From: Apostichopus californicus
Taxonomy: Eukaryota > Echinodermata > Holothuroidea > Aspidochirotida > Stichopodidae
DNA length: 64,000 nt
Reading direction: 5' to 3'
NCBI GenBank assembly: GCA_020650975.1
Contig: JAIPMN010002284.1
Span: forward strand, 855 to 64,854
Both the position numbers and the translations under genes were made by a program. Every line of letters begins with the position of its first letter. Position 1 is the stretch's first letter. Positions 48,251-60,674 of the stretch are shown piece after piece. The notes beneath the pieces are model-generated. The model searched no databases. It worked only from the letters and a program-made list of their open reading frames with translations, and was not told where the DNA came from.

Positions 48251-49537
48251 TCTGCGTTGAATAATCTTTGGATTACTGAGTTCAGGAATACGGAATTAAG
48301 AAATCTTCATTGATTTACAGACGACAATGCACCTTTTTTATCAAAATAAATCAAGTTGTAGAACAGGTCAGAATAACCTGCTTTGGCCATGGAATGATGA
48401 AGAGTTTCTTCACATACACAAACGCAAACGCTCGGGTGCCATACTGTGTACTTGGCGATTTATGTGCTAACCACATCCACGGACGCGTTGGCCTTAGTCA
48501 GTTCTTCATATGCGTAATATCAGCAGTAGGCTAATACTTTAAACTACACACGAGTCCTATATTTACATCCGTGTCTCCATCCTACAATGTGACAACATAC
48601 GAAAACAAATGTATAAATACAATTTGTCAGTGCATTTGTTTTTGTATCTGATCAACTGCTTATATATCATTTTGCAATACACCATACAAATGTACGCCTG
48701 GCGAGAGTGTTTACGGGGATTCCCAAGTTTAAATACACGGTCAATGAACTTCGTAGTACCTTTCTAGTATTGCTAAATGCGCAGAATTCGTACAACGGTA
48801 AACAATTTGCAATGTACCCTCTGTATATTTTGATAAAATCTCAGCAAGTGGCCATGGACACTTTGAAAGTCAAATATAAAATCGCGTCATTTTAGTCGAT
48901 GAAACAAAATAAGTTTTTAACAATCATGTAAACATTTTATGTATGCCCTACTGTGCATGAAAGTTCGCGAAACGGGTACATTACTCTAGCAAGTGAAATC
49001 GGATATCCTCAGAAATAGCGCGGGCAGATAGAACGCGTTCACAAATGGGTTTGAAAAAAAACCTGTTACAACAGCAAAAGTTTTGTTTTGGAGTAATTTA
49101 AAAAAATATTATTTATCGTATGAAACTTCACAGGCAATGCAAACTTTGCTGACATTTCAAGTCGTACAAATATTAGACTATGAACGAAGTGACTTTAGCT
49201 CTCGGGCTAAGATAAAAACAAAATTGAATATATACTCCCCGAGTGATAACAATATCGGAGATGTATGAGGCTATGCTATTTCTGGTGGGTGGGATAAGGT
49301 GGGGAAGGTACCTACAATGGGGTTATTTTTGATAGACGAGCAGTTCCAGATATTTGTTGGTCCTCCTAGTCAGGAAGAGGAATTATTACGCTTTGTAATG
49401 AAAGTATCACGATGGTAGTTAAGAGCCAAAATCCTCCGGAAGTTGGAGCAATTATATAAAGGCATATGCCTAACATTACATTGTAGTAGAAATTCGAAGC
49501 ACAAAAAGTGCAGTTTAGAAGGAATAAGACTTATTCC
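48251..49537. other. Gene-free region
   Basis: No gene or repeat recognised between the BEL/Pao LTR and the left end of the large inverted-repeat element. Confidence 0.4.
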
Positions 49538-50030
49538 AGGAGATAGGTGGCTTTAATCAGAATTTTGGGAGAGGAAGGTTTGACAAGTCTATCTTATGTA
49601 AAAAATGGTGCTGATTCCAAAAAAAGCACTCTTATTGACGCCACTCATGACATTTAGCCAATTTTTGGCAATTTTTGGCCAAAAATGACGTTTTTTGACC
49701 ATATTTGGTAAAATATTCAGAATTTCTGGTGTGGATGTTTTGACATGCTTATCTTATGTAAAAAAGGGTGCTGAGTCCAAAAAAGCACTCTTATTGACGC
49801 CACTCATGACATTTTGCCAATTTTTGGCAATTTTTGGCCAAAAATGACGTTTTTTGACCATTTTTGGTAAAATATTCAGAATTTCTGGTGTGGATGTTTT
49901 GACATGCTTGTCTTATGTAAAGAGGGTGCTGATTAAAGAAAAATGCCCTATTATTGACCACACGCGTGACTTTTGGCCACTTTATGGCGAAAGATGACCA
50001 TTATAACCACACTATGATTAAATTATACTT
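49538..50030. repeat. Left inverted arm: unique tip plus three ~160-bp tandem units
   Basis: The marker TCTTATGTA recurs at 49592, 49752 and 49911, spacing 160 and 159. Units contain TGGTGCTGATTCC, GCACTCTTATTGACGCCACT, TTTTTGGCCAAAAATGACG and GAATTTCTGGTGTGGATG. The third unit is degraded. Confidence 0.85.
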
Positions 50031-50092
50031 GTTTTACCATTCACCATTAAGAAGTAACCATTAGTTCAGTTTTGTTTTTTGTCATCATTGAA

Positions 50093-53000
50093 TCAGTTTT
50101 CTCCGTCGTCTTCACTATCATCACTGTCATTTTCATCCTCTGAATCACTATAAATACTATCGTCATCAGAGTCATCTTCTTCTCCATTTGAGACATCTTC
50201 TGATTCCATGGTCTCAGAAAGCACAGTTGGCATTTGACTGCTGGTAAACCAAAGTGGCAGGTAAAGTCCATTAACCTCTTTCCAGCCATGATCTGTGGGT
50301 TGAATGTTCTCCAGCGGATCTCTTAGATGAGCATGCTTCCAGAGATATGCCACATAGTTGCAACGTGCTATCTTTTGCATTAGGACATTTTGACATGGTG
50401 GAAGCATGCCGGCATCCATGCCCTTAATTCTTTCCAATAGATTGTCTTGGTCGGTCGGTTTGTATTTCTGCAGGAAGATTTTCAACCTGGTCTCATTCAC
50501 AGATTGTAACGCTCCATGACCATAGAGTGAACACACAAATTTTTCTACAAGGCTGTCACTATCAACGAATGTGGTGCTCTCTCCGATATTGCAAAGTCCT
50601 TCGAGATGAAGAGCACTCTTTTCGGCTTTCTTCAGTGGGTTCACTTTTCCTTTTCTGAAGAAGGATGATGTGTAGTCACATCCTGTCAGAGCATGATAAC
50701 CAGGCAATGCCTTGCAAAGAATTGGACCAAGATGGTTTGCTAGTGAAGTGATATTGATATATCTTCTAGTGTTATCACTCGAATGTCCCACGTCCATCCA
50801 CACATTGGCTATAAGCTGTCTGGTATGATACAGGAGGATGATCAAGATATCACCATCTGTTGCACGGACTACAACATTCTGTCCGGGAACTGCTGTAGAC
50901 AGTATGCTGAGATGATACGCCAGCCGGGTATCAGCTTCCACGTGTGAGGATACAAACCCAGGTGCTTCGTTATGCTCTACAGTTCCTGATAAGCTTGCTG
51001 TATATTGAAGACACTGTTCCTCATGTGCAACAAAGACTTTCTTTTGCTGTAGGATAGGTCCATACTTGTCATCTTTCCATTCTTCAAGCAAGAACTTGAC
51101 AAGTGCAGTTTTGAAACTTGGTGATTTCAAGGCATGCCTAAAATCCCTAGGACGTGTCTGGTCTGCACCGGTGATGTGAAATGATCCATCATTTGCACCT
51201 CTTGTTTGTTGTTCAACATTTTTTATGCTCTTCACATAACTATCACAGACAAAGTGAATTTCACGTGCTCGTGTAGTGCATATGATTCTCAGGACCAACT
51301 CTGCTATGTTGCCGAAGCGGAGAGGCAAGTCAGAGGGCAGTGACTGGATGATAAACATGGCGTCGTAAAGAACTATATCAACTGCTGCCGGCTCTGTGTG
51401 GGTTATTAATGCTTCTAGGTGCCTGGAGAGTTTGGACTTTGGTGTCTTCTTCATCTTGCCATAAATACTGGCCAGAGAGAGGGGAACAGGCGTTAGTGGA
51501 AAAGGAAACACCTTTTCAAGCTCAATCTTCCTAGTACAGGCAAGATAGACTAATCTGCCAAGCAAGTCTCGTGTTGTCTGTAGCTCAACAACCTTTTCTT
51601 GTTTACCTCTTACTTTGCTCTTGATAGCAGCACTGGCAAAGTTTCTCACTTTTTTTCTTGGAAGTGGTCTTTCAAACCTTGCCGGATCCTCAAAGCATCC
51701 CTGTAGAAACTCACTTTTCCATGTATTCCCTAAATGAAAGAGGTTTAGCACATCCTCTTTCACTTCATCAGGCATTTTCTTGCCATCTGCTAGACAGTAC
51801 AGATTGGTATCTTCCATCAGGGACTCAGAAAAAGGATTCATGGTGGTCTCAGTCAGTCTCTGTGGAATTTACTTACTTTAGACTTCCGTAACTCGTGGTG
51901 TGGATTAGTATCTTTCCTTATTGTTGCAGCCTTTTCAAATAGATGCCTCACTATGTTGCTTCTAGCTGATCTAGTAACTGTCCACCGCCTGGTTGCTCCT
52001 TGACTCTGATGGAAAGAAATGATCCCAGTTTGTCGTGATGCTGCATCTGCATTGATCGTACTCTCCAGTGCTTGATCAACTGGTTGTCTGGCAAAGGAAC
52101 TAGATGCCAACCTCACAGATAACCCACCTCGTACAAGTTGTTGTCTTATTCCAGGATGGGTGGTATCCATGTTCAACAGCCTTAGATAATACAGACACAT
52201 ATATCGTGCATAATTGTGGCGATTTGCAGCAAAGAAGATGTCAATCGTTTCCCCGAGCATGAAGGTGAAAAGATCCACATCATTTGTCCGTACAGCTCTA
52301 CTGAACAGGAGGTAGATGTCAACCATGTCAATGTAGTTCCTCCAGAATTGTGCATTAACACCATGTTTGCCTGCTCTGGTATCATTGCAGAAACGTTCAT
52401 ACGCTACCATGAATGCCTGGTACTCAACTGCCTGCTCCACATCTTTCATGCTTTCAGGGGATGGTGATGCTTGAACATTCTTCAGTGTTTCAACCAGATG
52501 CCCATAGCTATCATTTGCCTCACCTAGTTGCAAGAACAGATCAATATGCTTGATTCGCATAGCAGTTGCTAGAAGAACATGCATTCTTCTTGCCTGATTA
52601 TAGTGTTTTCCTGACAGAAAGGCATTGATAGAACCCTTGCCAAGTACTCCATTTTCCATTAAAATGTGGGCAGCACCTGACCCATCTAGGAGGTACCCAA
52701 GTGCTGACAAATAGCGGAACTTAATATGAAAAGCCCCGAAGCAAACAAAGATATTGTCATACTTTGGTTTCACGGTGTCCTGCAACTGGGAAGCTGGTTT
52801 GGCTATAGCCAGGTCATAGGTTGTTGCAATCCGATCTTCCTTACACTCTTTAGCAAGGGTCACATTTCTCTTCATTGTTTCATTAACTACATCATGCTGT
52901 GTAGGAGGGGCGCCGATGTTGGCCAAATAGCCCATCTTCTGAGCTGGTAAGTCATCTTTGGTTATTGTAGAGTTCCAGCCAGACCACACTGGTGTCTGTG

Positions 53001-54672
53001 TGTTTGTTTTGCTAGATATTGTCCATGCAACATCTCTAGCAACACAGGCTTTATAGTTTACAGGCGTGTCCATTGTTTTTACATCAAATGAAAAGTTTGA
53101 TATCTTAGGTTGCTTTCTCACTGGTTCGAGTTCTATATTGGATATTTCAAGACTTCTCTTGTTTCTCTTGTTCACAGACACACAAGTAGGTGCGTTTATT
53201 GCTGTTGTTACTGGCATGTTATGACTTGACGATGAGGCAGATGCTGTTGTTGATGCCGAGCTTATTGGGGATATTGACATTGTTCCTACTGCTGATGAAA
53301 TTGGAACTTCATTTTGGATACAGATGCCTTGTGTGTCATGGTACATGTTTGTACTAAGTCCTGGTCTTGCTTGTAGGCCATCAGGAAGAACCAGGCTTTT
53401 CTCAATAATTGTAGTAGCAATGTCAGTCTCATACTCTTCTGCAGTGTGATATCCTATACAGTGGCCGAAGTGATTGATGGTTTCCACAACCTTCTTGGAA
53501 CCAGTAGTACTCTTTAAACCCATGCCCAGCAGCATGTGCTTAGATGGCTTAACTGTTCCTCTAGTAGCTTTGTAGATATCATCTTCAGCTGATGATTCAA
53601 TATACCGTTCTACTCTCTGACTGGTTTCTTCTTTTGAACCAGTGTACATAATCCTGTAGAATTCTAATAGTTGAGCAGGTATATTTGGAAACTGACCATC
53701 ACGGATTGCTTCTGTTGTAATAGGGTTCGGTAGTTTATTCTCTCGAAGCTTCAGGATTTTCTCTCGGAGAAACAAAGCGACATTCCTAATTTCGTTGTTC
53801 ATAGCATCTTTTGCCATAGAGAGATTGGTACCTTGCTTCTTACTTTCTTGATCAACCTGTAGCTTGCTGCCATAATGAGCTTTAATTTTGGACAGCAGAT
53901 TGTATGGTTCAGAGGTGGGCTTCTCGAACCCTTTTCCTGTGAGGAATTCAATGAAGGTGTTATTGACATCAAACAATTTCATAGGTGCTTCTTTCTGAAA
54001 GATTTCAGAGTCCATGTATGCTAATAATCTTAAGAAAGCAGATTCTCGTCTCTTTGTGTACGTCGCATCGTTTTCATTTACGTGCGCCTGAGCACCTTTA
54101 TTCGTATACCTTCTTCTGCATGTGTTATGGTACTTGACTTCCTTAGCAACAAAGTCAATGTGTTCATATTCACGAAGGAAGTCTGTGTCTTTCTGTTGCC
54201 TTCCTGCAAGTATAATACTGTTCTGTGCTTCTGGAGTCTCACATGTAGAAATACTTTCAAAACCACTGGTGAAATGCTTGCGGCCCGGGCACTCGCAGAA
54301 AATACACTTCTTCTCCAGCACTCCAGTAGTTGAGGTAGCTACCACTGATGGCTTCCATACCATAGATCTTGTTTCCCTAATATCCTCATTAGAACATAGT
54401 TTCTCCTTCTTTGACTTCATCTGATAAGCCGTAAATTTTCCATAACAGCCACTGTGGAAGCCATAATGAGGTGGAGGTTCTGCTTCAAAGTTAATGGATT
54501 CACATATATCAAGGTACTATGATCGCTTCTGGTATTGTTTTCTGGCTTGAGCTATGTCCCCAGCTGTTCCCCATGTCTGTTTAGTAAATTGAACTACTGG
54601 ATTACCGTCAAATTCTGTATCCCCACTAAGATGCAGCACACACTGCAAAGGCAATTCTACAGTACCCGCCAT
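50093..54672 (-). CDS. ~1,500-codon transposon gene with FEN1/XPG-like nuclease domain
   Basis: Start ATG 54670-54672 (MAGTVELPLQC). The frame runs through one TAG (54517-54519), YGFHSGCYGKFTAYQ, a Cys/His cluster (CIFCECPG, YHNTCRRRYTN) and a long middle (FGAFHIKFRYLSALGYL, SGKHYNQARRMH) to 51877. A GTAAGT donor there and ttttctgag at 51824 bound a 53-nt intron with a CTGAC branch-like word. It joins phase 0 to the second frame (51823-50093). In the second frame, counted from MNPFSES, all FEN1-type metal ligands align: D160 (LYDAMFIIQ), D200 (FVCDSYVKS), E302/D304 (VEADTRLA), D329/D331 (RATDGDILI) and D389 (TGCDYTSSF). FEN1/XPG nucleases cut branched DNA. The tail is Asp/Ser-rich acidic. The alternative to the intron is a frameshift. 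Function in transposition is inference. Confidence 0.75.
51824..51876 (-). other. Putative 53-nt intron in the FEN1-like gene
   Basis: Donor TCTAAA|GTAAGT, acceptor CCTTTTTCTGAG|TCC, with CTGACTGA between them. Removal fuses LRKSK to SLMEDTNLYC without frame change. Unspliced, the first frame ends at TGA 51853. Confidence 0.55.
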
Positions 54673-54725
54673 CTGTAATGAAAGATCATTATCATCAGGA
54701 CTCAAATCGGGACAAAACTGAATAT

Positions 54726-55051
54726 CAGTGGCGTAACTAGAAGAGTACGGGCCCCGGTGCGAGAAGCACGAACGCGCCCCCCCCCCCCATCGTTCGACTA
54801 CTCGTGTGCACGCGTGCACTAGGGCAGATTTACCACGCGTATGTCATGTACAGGACATAGCTGTATGAATTGTTTTGTACGCCCTGGGCACTACCTGACA
54901 CAATCTAAGTGAAGCGCTACCACAGGTTGGCGCGTAGCTTACATTTTTCTGATAAAATACCCCCTAGATCACCGGAAATAGCACTTCCCAGGCCTCAAAA
55001 CAGGGCCGGATTAAGTGTTTTGTACGCCCTAGGTTTATATANNNNNNNNNN

Positions 55052-55090
<39 letters not shown>

Positions 55091-55262
55091 ATAAACATTT
55101 TTCGAGCGTTACGCGCGCGTTGTATAATGTGTATATATATACTGACATATACATACATGTAATATTACAACGCAATATTCTTCGCACAACATTTTGGTCA
55201 GGGACTTTAGCCCCCCTGTCGGGGACCATAGCCCCCTTGTCGGAGAAATCCTGGAAGCACTG
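54726..55262. mobile_element. hAT-type MITE in the 5' region of the FEN1-like gene
   Basis: It starts CAGTGGCGTAAC and ends GGAAGCACTG. The exact 8-bp duplication CTGAATAT flanks it (54718-54725 and 55263-55270). It contains a second hAT-like scrap (AGGGCCGGATTAAG, 55001), a C-run, a (TA)n tract and an N gap. It lies only 54 bp upstream of the ATG, so it interrupts the leader or promoter. Confidence 0.85.
55042..55087. repeat. N gap and (TA)n microsatellite
   Basis: Ten N at 55042-55051 followed by about 18 TA units; the gap probably marks a collapsed or unread TA tract. Confidence 0.9.
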
Positions 55263-55270
55263 CTGAATAT

Positions 55271-56100
55271 GGTCATAAAAATTAGTTTTGGTCCGATATC
55301 GCTTTTATCGGTTTTCATCGATAACCGAATTTTTCCCAATATCGCCCGATACCGATAATATACCGATATTTCTTTATTATCATTCTGTTGTGACTGATGA
55401 ATGCACGTTTTTATTGTTCTTCCCACTATCATGAAGAATCATTTGTGTTCAAATATTAAATTGTTATCAAACAAGCAACTGATTTATTCAAATAAAAAAT
55501 GAAAGCTTGTAGGCCTAATGTAATGTTCTTTTTATCTGTGGGGTGGTTGGTAATCGCACGTGTCATTTTAAGGAGAAGACAGCGAGCCAACCTGTTGAAA
55601 GAAACTTTGTGACATCGTGAAAGAATTTGCCTGCGAATTTGCATTATTAGTGAATATTTACGTATAATGTTTACTCAATACATTCCATAGGCCTCATATG
55701 CCTATTTTCTGAAAAACATACCTTCAAAGTACAAGAATATTCGTCTGATAATGGCGGCCGTAGTATGGCAGTAGTTATCGTCTCAGTATACTGTTCAATA
55801 TGACAATCACAGCATAAGTAAGGCCTGTGAACGTGTATGAAACAAGCAACAATAACACCTAGCTTTGGCCCCTGGGAATATGAATCTGGCATGTAGTGAG
55901 CCTGGGGAAAATATCATACATGTTACACAGCCGTACGTAGCTCTACACGTGTTATGTACTCGTCAATCACATTCATTGTGAAAACGTAACACTGATTCAT
56001 AAATACCTATGATGGTTTCCTGCATTGTGATTGGCTGGAACTCATTCGAGACCGGCAAAATTGCTGTTTTGAGAATAATTATGGTGATCATCACTACATG
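55271..56100. other. Leader/promoter side of the FEN1-like element, no gene
   Basis: It carries clustered CGATAT/ATCGGT words (55294-55372) and, at 56027-56033, an inverted CCAAT box (GATTGGCTG). If the minus-strand gene is transcribed from within the element, its promoter should be here. Confidence 0.35.
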
Positions 56101-56129
56101 AACTCATTACTAGAGATGTTGTCATGACT

Positions 56130-56652
56130 GCAATATATGGTAATATAAATTCTGAATATTTTACCAAATACGGTCAAAAAATATTTCTGGGTCAAAAACG
56201 GTCAAAATGGGTAACATTTAATGGATGGCATCACTAAGAGTGCTTTTTTTGGAATCAGCACCCTTTTTTACATAAGATAAGCATGTTAAAACATCCACAC
56301 CAGAAATTCTGAATATTTTACCAAATATGGTCAAAAAACGTCATTTTTGGCCGAAAATTGCCGAAAATTGGCAAAATGTCATGAGTGGCGTCACTAAGAG
56401 TGCTTTTTTTGGAATCAGCACCCTTTTTTACATAAGATAAGCATGTCAAAACATCCACACCAGAAATTCTGAATATTTTACCAAATATGGTCAAAAAACG
56501 TCATTTTTGGCCCAAAATTGCCGAAAATTGGCAAAATGTCATGAGTGGCGTCAATAAGAGTGTTTTTTTTTGGAATCAGCACCATTTTTTACATAAGATA
56601 GACTTGTCAAACCTTCCTCTCCCAAAATTCTGATTAAAGCCACCTATCTCCT
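56130..56652. repeat. Right inverted arm: three ~160-bp tandem units plus tip
   Basis: TACATAAGAT recurs at 56269, 56429 and 56590 (spacing 160 and 161), the mirror of the left arm. A partial fourth unit lies at 56150-56220. Confidence 0.85.
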
Positions 56653-56801
56653 AGGGTAACTTGGGTTACTCAAACTTGTTTGCAGGGCTGTCTACCCTGG
56701 GGTAATTAACTATCACGTATGGGGTCTGTCGGGTGGTGAAAGTTATTTATCTCTCTCTCCACCCACCTCCTCCACCCACCCACCTCACTCTCTCTCCACA
56801 C

Positions 56802-56803
<2 letters not shown>

Positions 56804-56840
<37 letters not shown>
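56804..56840. repeat. (CT)n microsatellite
   Basis: Uninterrupted CT dinucleotides; frames across it are Ser/Leu or Arg/Glu-rich artefacts. Confidence 0.95.
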
Positions 56841-56841
<1 letters not shown>

Positions 56842-59800
56842 AATCGACTAGGGAAACGGAGGTGGGGAGGGACGAGATTGAAATTGGTGAGAACAACGCC
56901 TGGCCCCATCCACAGTGGGTGCTGCGATCGCATGCAGATATCCAATTATAGTAAATTTCAAGCAGAAAGTCGTTGAAATGTCTTTTTTGACTTTAAACGA
57001 ATTATTGGGGTAATTACCTCATTTGCCCACATAACGCACGCTATCACCTCACGATCTGGGGTCTACATTTTATGCAAGTCATCATTCAAAATGGTTAAGT
57101 CGATAAACATTTTTAGCCAAAGCGAAACTGGTCTTGAAAATATTAGAGTCCTGCTTTACATATGTATTTTTTACGTTTATACACAAGCATTATAGAACGT
57201 ATGCCATTGTTCCTGCACTAACACAAAATTCAAAGTTAACAATTTTGGAGTGTAATGCACCCATCTGCACAGGGTTTAACAAGGTGCGTAAAATTTCATG
57301 CTACAATGATCTTTTAGAATTTCCAATGGTTTGATCGGCTGTTAACGGCTTAGGAACTTCTACAACGTCATTGTGCCATCTTTCTTACTCGTTGTGCACA
57401 AAATTCGTATCCAACACTATTTCATCGTGTAAAGACCGTGGTGTTTGAACGGTAGGCTACCATATCGCTGTATACAAATCGTATAAGAGTAGGCTGTGTT
57501 GTAATTTTCGACTCGAATCATTCGTGAAGTAGCGACTAATGACAATGCTCACTGAAATGTTTGATGGGGCTTTCACATTAAAACCGAACAGGAACAAATG
57601 TTATCAGGATTGGAAAACTTGTATTTGCAAATGATTTGTTAGACATGAAATGCTTTCAATTTGTGCCTTGAAAGATCCCAGTAGTAGGCTATTTAGTAGT
57701 AGTATAGCAGTATAACAAGAAAACAAGTTACAATAATATCGTCATATGACTTCGTTTCTGTTGTATGCTTACAGTGCGTCATTTATTCTATTCGTTAACA
57801 TTAACTTTACCAGAATATGAGAGCAACTAAAAAAACGACCTATTGTCTATAGCCTTTGAGGTGTTTCATCGAACTCTGCCAGACACATATCAGTTTAAAT
57901 AGGAACGTGAATACAGAAACTATTTTCTGTTGGCAGTTGTTGTCCATAGAAAAGATTTCGATCATGAGTTAAGGCTTAGTCGCTCCGGCGGTATTGTTTC
58001 ACCTTTAATAACTGTTTATTAATATATAACTCCTAACTGGTTGATGTTATTTTGCCGCGAACGTTCGCGATATATAGCAAGTAGTCATTGTTATGCAGGA
58101 ATGTTAGCGCTATAAGCTGACGGTGTATTCGTGAGAGTTCGTAGGTCGGTCATTCACGTCTTTCCATATTTTATAATGTTCGTTGTATATATATATTGTA
58201 CGTTGATAAGGAAACTAGCTTAAGTCGGGAAGGTTGTACAAATACCGCCTGGTATTAACATACCGTTATTTTAGTCAAATAGTTTAAGTCAACGCAGGTG
58301 ATACAATTTTATACTTTTAACCTTTACTTTAATCTTGCTGCGGATAACGCGGTTGAACTGTTTAAGGACATCAGAAATAGTTAAATTATCACGAGTCATC
58401 TATAACCTCAAGGAAATGCTACATTACATTCCAAATTGTTTTCTACCACTTAAGTTGCAATTTTAAGAAGCCAAAAACTAATTAAAACATATATTTGAGG
58501 ACAGACATGGATAGGTTTGCAGAAATAAGGTTCCCATTCATTAAAGATTGAAATCAGTTTTACGGATATTTTTCTTCAATAATGCAATACAAAACAGTCC
58601 AAATTATCATCTTTCTTCTCTGTAAATTGTCGTCAATGTAAACATCTATCATATAGTTGTTCTTTTTGTTCCGAGAAGTGCTTTCTTTTGGATAAAGCAC
58701 TTTGAGAAGTGCTTTCTTTTGGATATTGTCTAGTATAATTTAAGCATTGGCTGCCAGACATGCCTTAGCCACGTGAACAAAACTGAAACGTAAAACTGGG
58801 AATTAAATTGGTTGTCGTTATAGATCTGTTTAACGAACGTTAAATGCTCATATCGTATCGTGATTAACATGTCTTCCGTTGCCCTAGCCTGGAGTAGTAG
58901 ACAATTAAGTGATACATCATCTGAGTGTAGCCTAATTTACGTCAAACAGCCATGATAATTGCACTAGTATTCATGATAGTGACAGTAGTACTCAGTACTA
59001 TTGTAATACCGTTAACAGTCGTTAACAGACATCATTCTTATTACACACATATTTTACTGCAACACCATTTCAATGTGTTATAGTAATTTAAGGATGAACC
59101 TATAGTGAATGACTTTTATTTAATATGTTAGCGTCTACATCTGCCGAGGGCTGATTCCACGGCGGTTTAATTATTCATCATATTCAAACTTTAATCGTCA
59201 TTCAAGGTAAATTTGTTAAAAGTAACATTATAAATGATTAATGCTTGTGAATACTGTTCTTATGCGCTGTCTATTTTTATGAGGGATGATAAACACAAAA
59301 CCTTACTTGTCGGCCCTCTTGACTTTTCATAAATACATGTTCAAATGTTCGTAGTTACCAGTTGTATTTATCCATGCCTGCCAAATGATTCATACTTGTA
59401 ATGTAGGAGATATATTCATTTGTAAAAGGAAAACATCTGTTTAAAAACAGGTAGATACTTTGCAATACCTTTTGTTTGAACTAATTCGACTACAGGTCAA
59501 GTCACCTTCACATTATTAAATTAAAACAATATGAGGGCGATCTGGGAAACTTCCTGGTTGAACTTAAACCGATGGTTGTTAGTTCTGTCTTTTCTTCTTG
59601 TGACCATACGTTTCAGCATTTCCCTGTTTAACAATAGTCCGGGGTTCCAAACTACCGAGTCGTGCATCCATACATTATTTCGTCATTTCTATTTTCCGTT
59701 AACCCATGTGCCATTGTGAGCAAACGGGATGAAATTATACCGGGATCCCTGCACTTAAACACAGTCACACTAGTTTGGGGTGGGATCAAAGTATCAATCA

Positions 59801-60670
59801 GGTGATACATATAGCTAGTATGTAGACTCCTCATTAGATTATGATAAGAGAAAAAGAAGATTAGATAAGGTGAAGAAAAATTCGTTTTATCTTCGTCATA
59901 AATTCAGGTTAAATATGAATATTGCAGAATGACGCAGGTTGAACTTTGTATCTCTTTGTACAACCTTCTGGGAAAATGACATCATTCCTGCAAGAAATAG
60001 AAAGTAATAGAAATGACAGTTTTTTTAGCAGACCGAAAAAGAATTTAGCGGAAAATACTTAATTGCAACAAACCAGAGTAGACTAAAATATGCCATTTAA
60101 TTAAACTTTATCTTAACAGTCTTGTGAAAATTAACGCCCTTTTTTGTCAAGGAAGGCTTCAGGACGTACTAGGTAATCGTCGTCGTACCGTTCTTGCCAT
60201 AGCTCTAGTAAAGGTTAAAATCTGCATTTAGTTCCTTCCTTCGCGGAACGTGATGTGTAAAACCAAGCAAATACTAAAGCATTATAAATAACCAATCATA
60301 TTGTAATATGTATGTATACATACATTTAAAAGGAGCAACAGTCGCTACTTTATTAGAAATCCGAATTCTGTAATTGAACTTTAAAAAATGTTCAGTAATG
60401 ATATTGGTATGAACGTAAAGGTCTCAAAGTAAGCCAAGCCAAGAACCCCAATTTTTTTTTTAGCAATTTTTTTCCCTACGTATTTACCTTCTGGTGTAAT
60501 GATAAATCAAAAGGTTCCATATTTCTGTTCGTGATGACTACACAGACAACGTTTAAATCATATATGGTATAATTTGTCATTTGTTGGCACTCACAAGTTT
60601 ATTACTAGTGATTTTGGCCTTTTTGTTATATCAACAAACAGCAGTATGGTAGAGTGCAATTAGAATGTGA
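56841..60670. other. Gene-free region upstream of the TRIM gene
   Basis: No gene recognised. A 22-bp word, starting GAGAAGTGCTTTCTTTTGGA, is repeated at about 58674 and 58703. Confidence 0.4.
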
Positions 60671-60674
60671 CACA

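Larger units (their letters stand above)
49538..56652. mobile_element. 7.1-kb element with long inverted ends made of tandem ~160-bp repeats
   Basis: Left end from 49538 (AGGAGATAGGTGGCTTTAAT) is matched in reverse by the right end at 56652. The match runs on through AGAATTTTGGGAGAGGAAGG and beyond. Each arm then carries three tandem copies of a ~160-bp repeat in mirror orientation. Inside is a single large minus-strand gene (50093-54672) with a FEN1-like nuclease domain, plus a later hAT MITE (54726-55262). Just outside both ends, small unlike hairpins (GGAATAAG-A-CTTATTCC; GTAAC-TTGG-GTTAC) sit at equivalent places and may be the true tips. No clear target duplication. The layout of inverted ends plus one nuclease gene is that of an autonomous DNA transposon. 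No superfamily I know fits. Confidence 0.75.

Noticed and set aside
54784-55094. Open frames across the N gap and TA tract
   Set aside because: They run through unread bases and dinucleotide repeats within a MITE.
56733-56951. Arg/Glu- or Ser/Leu-rich frames
   Set aside because: They are translations of the (CT)n microsatellite.
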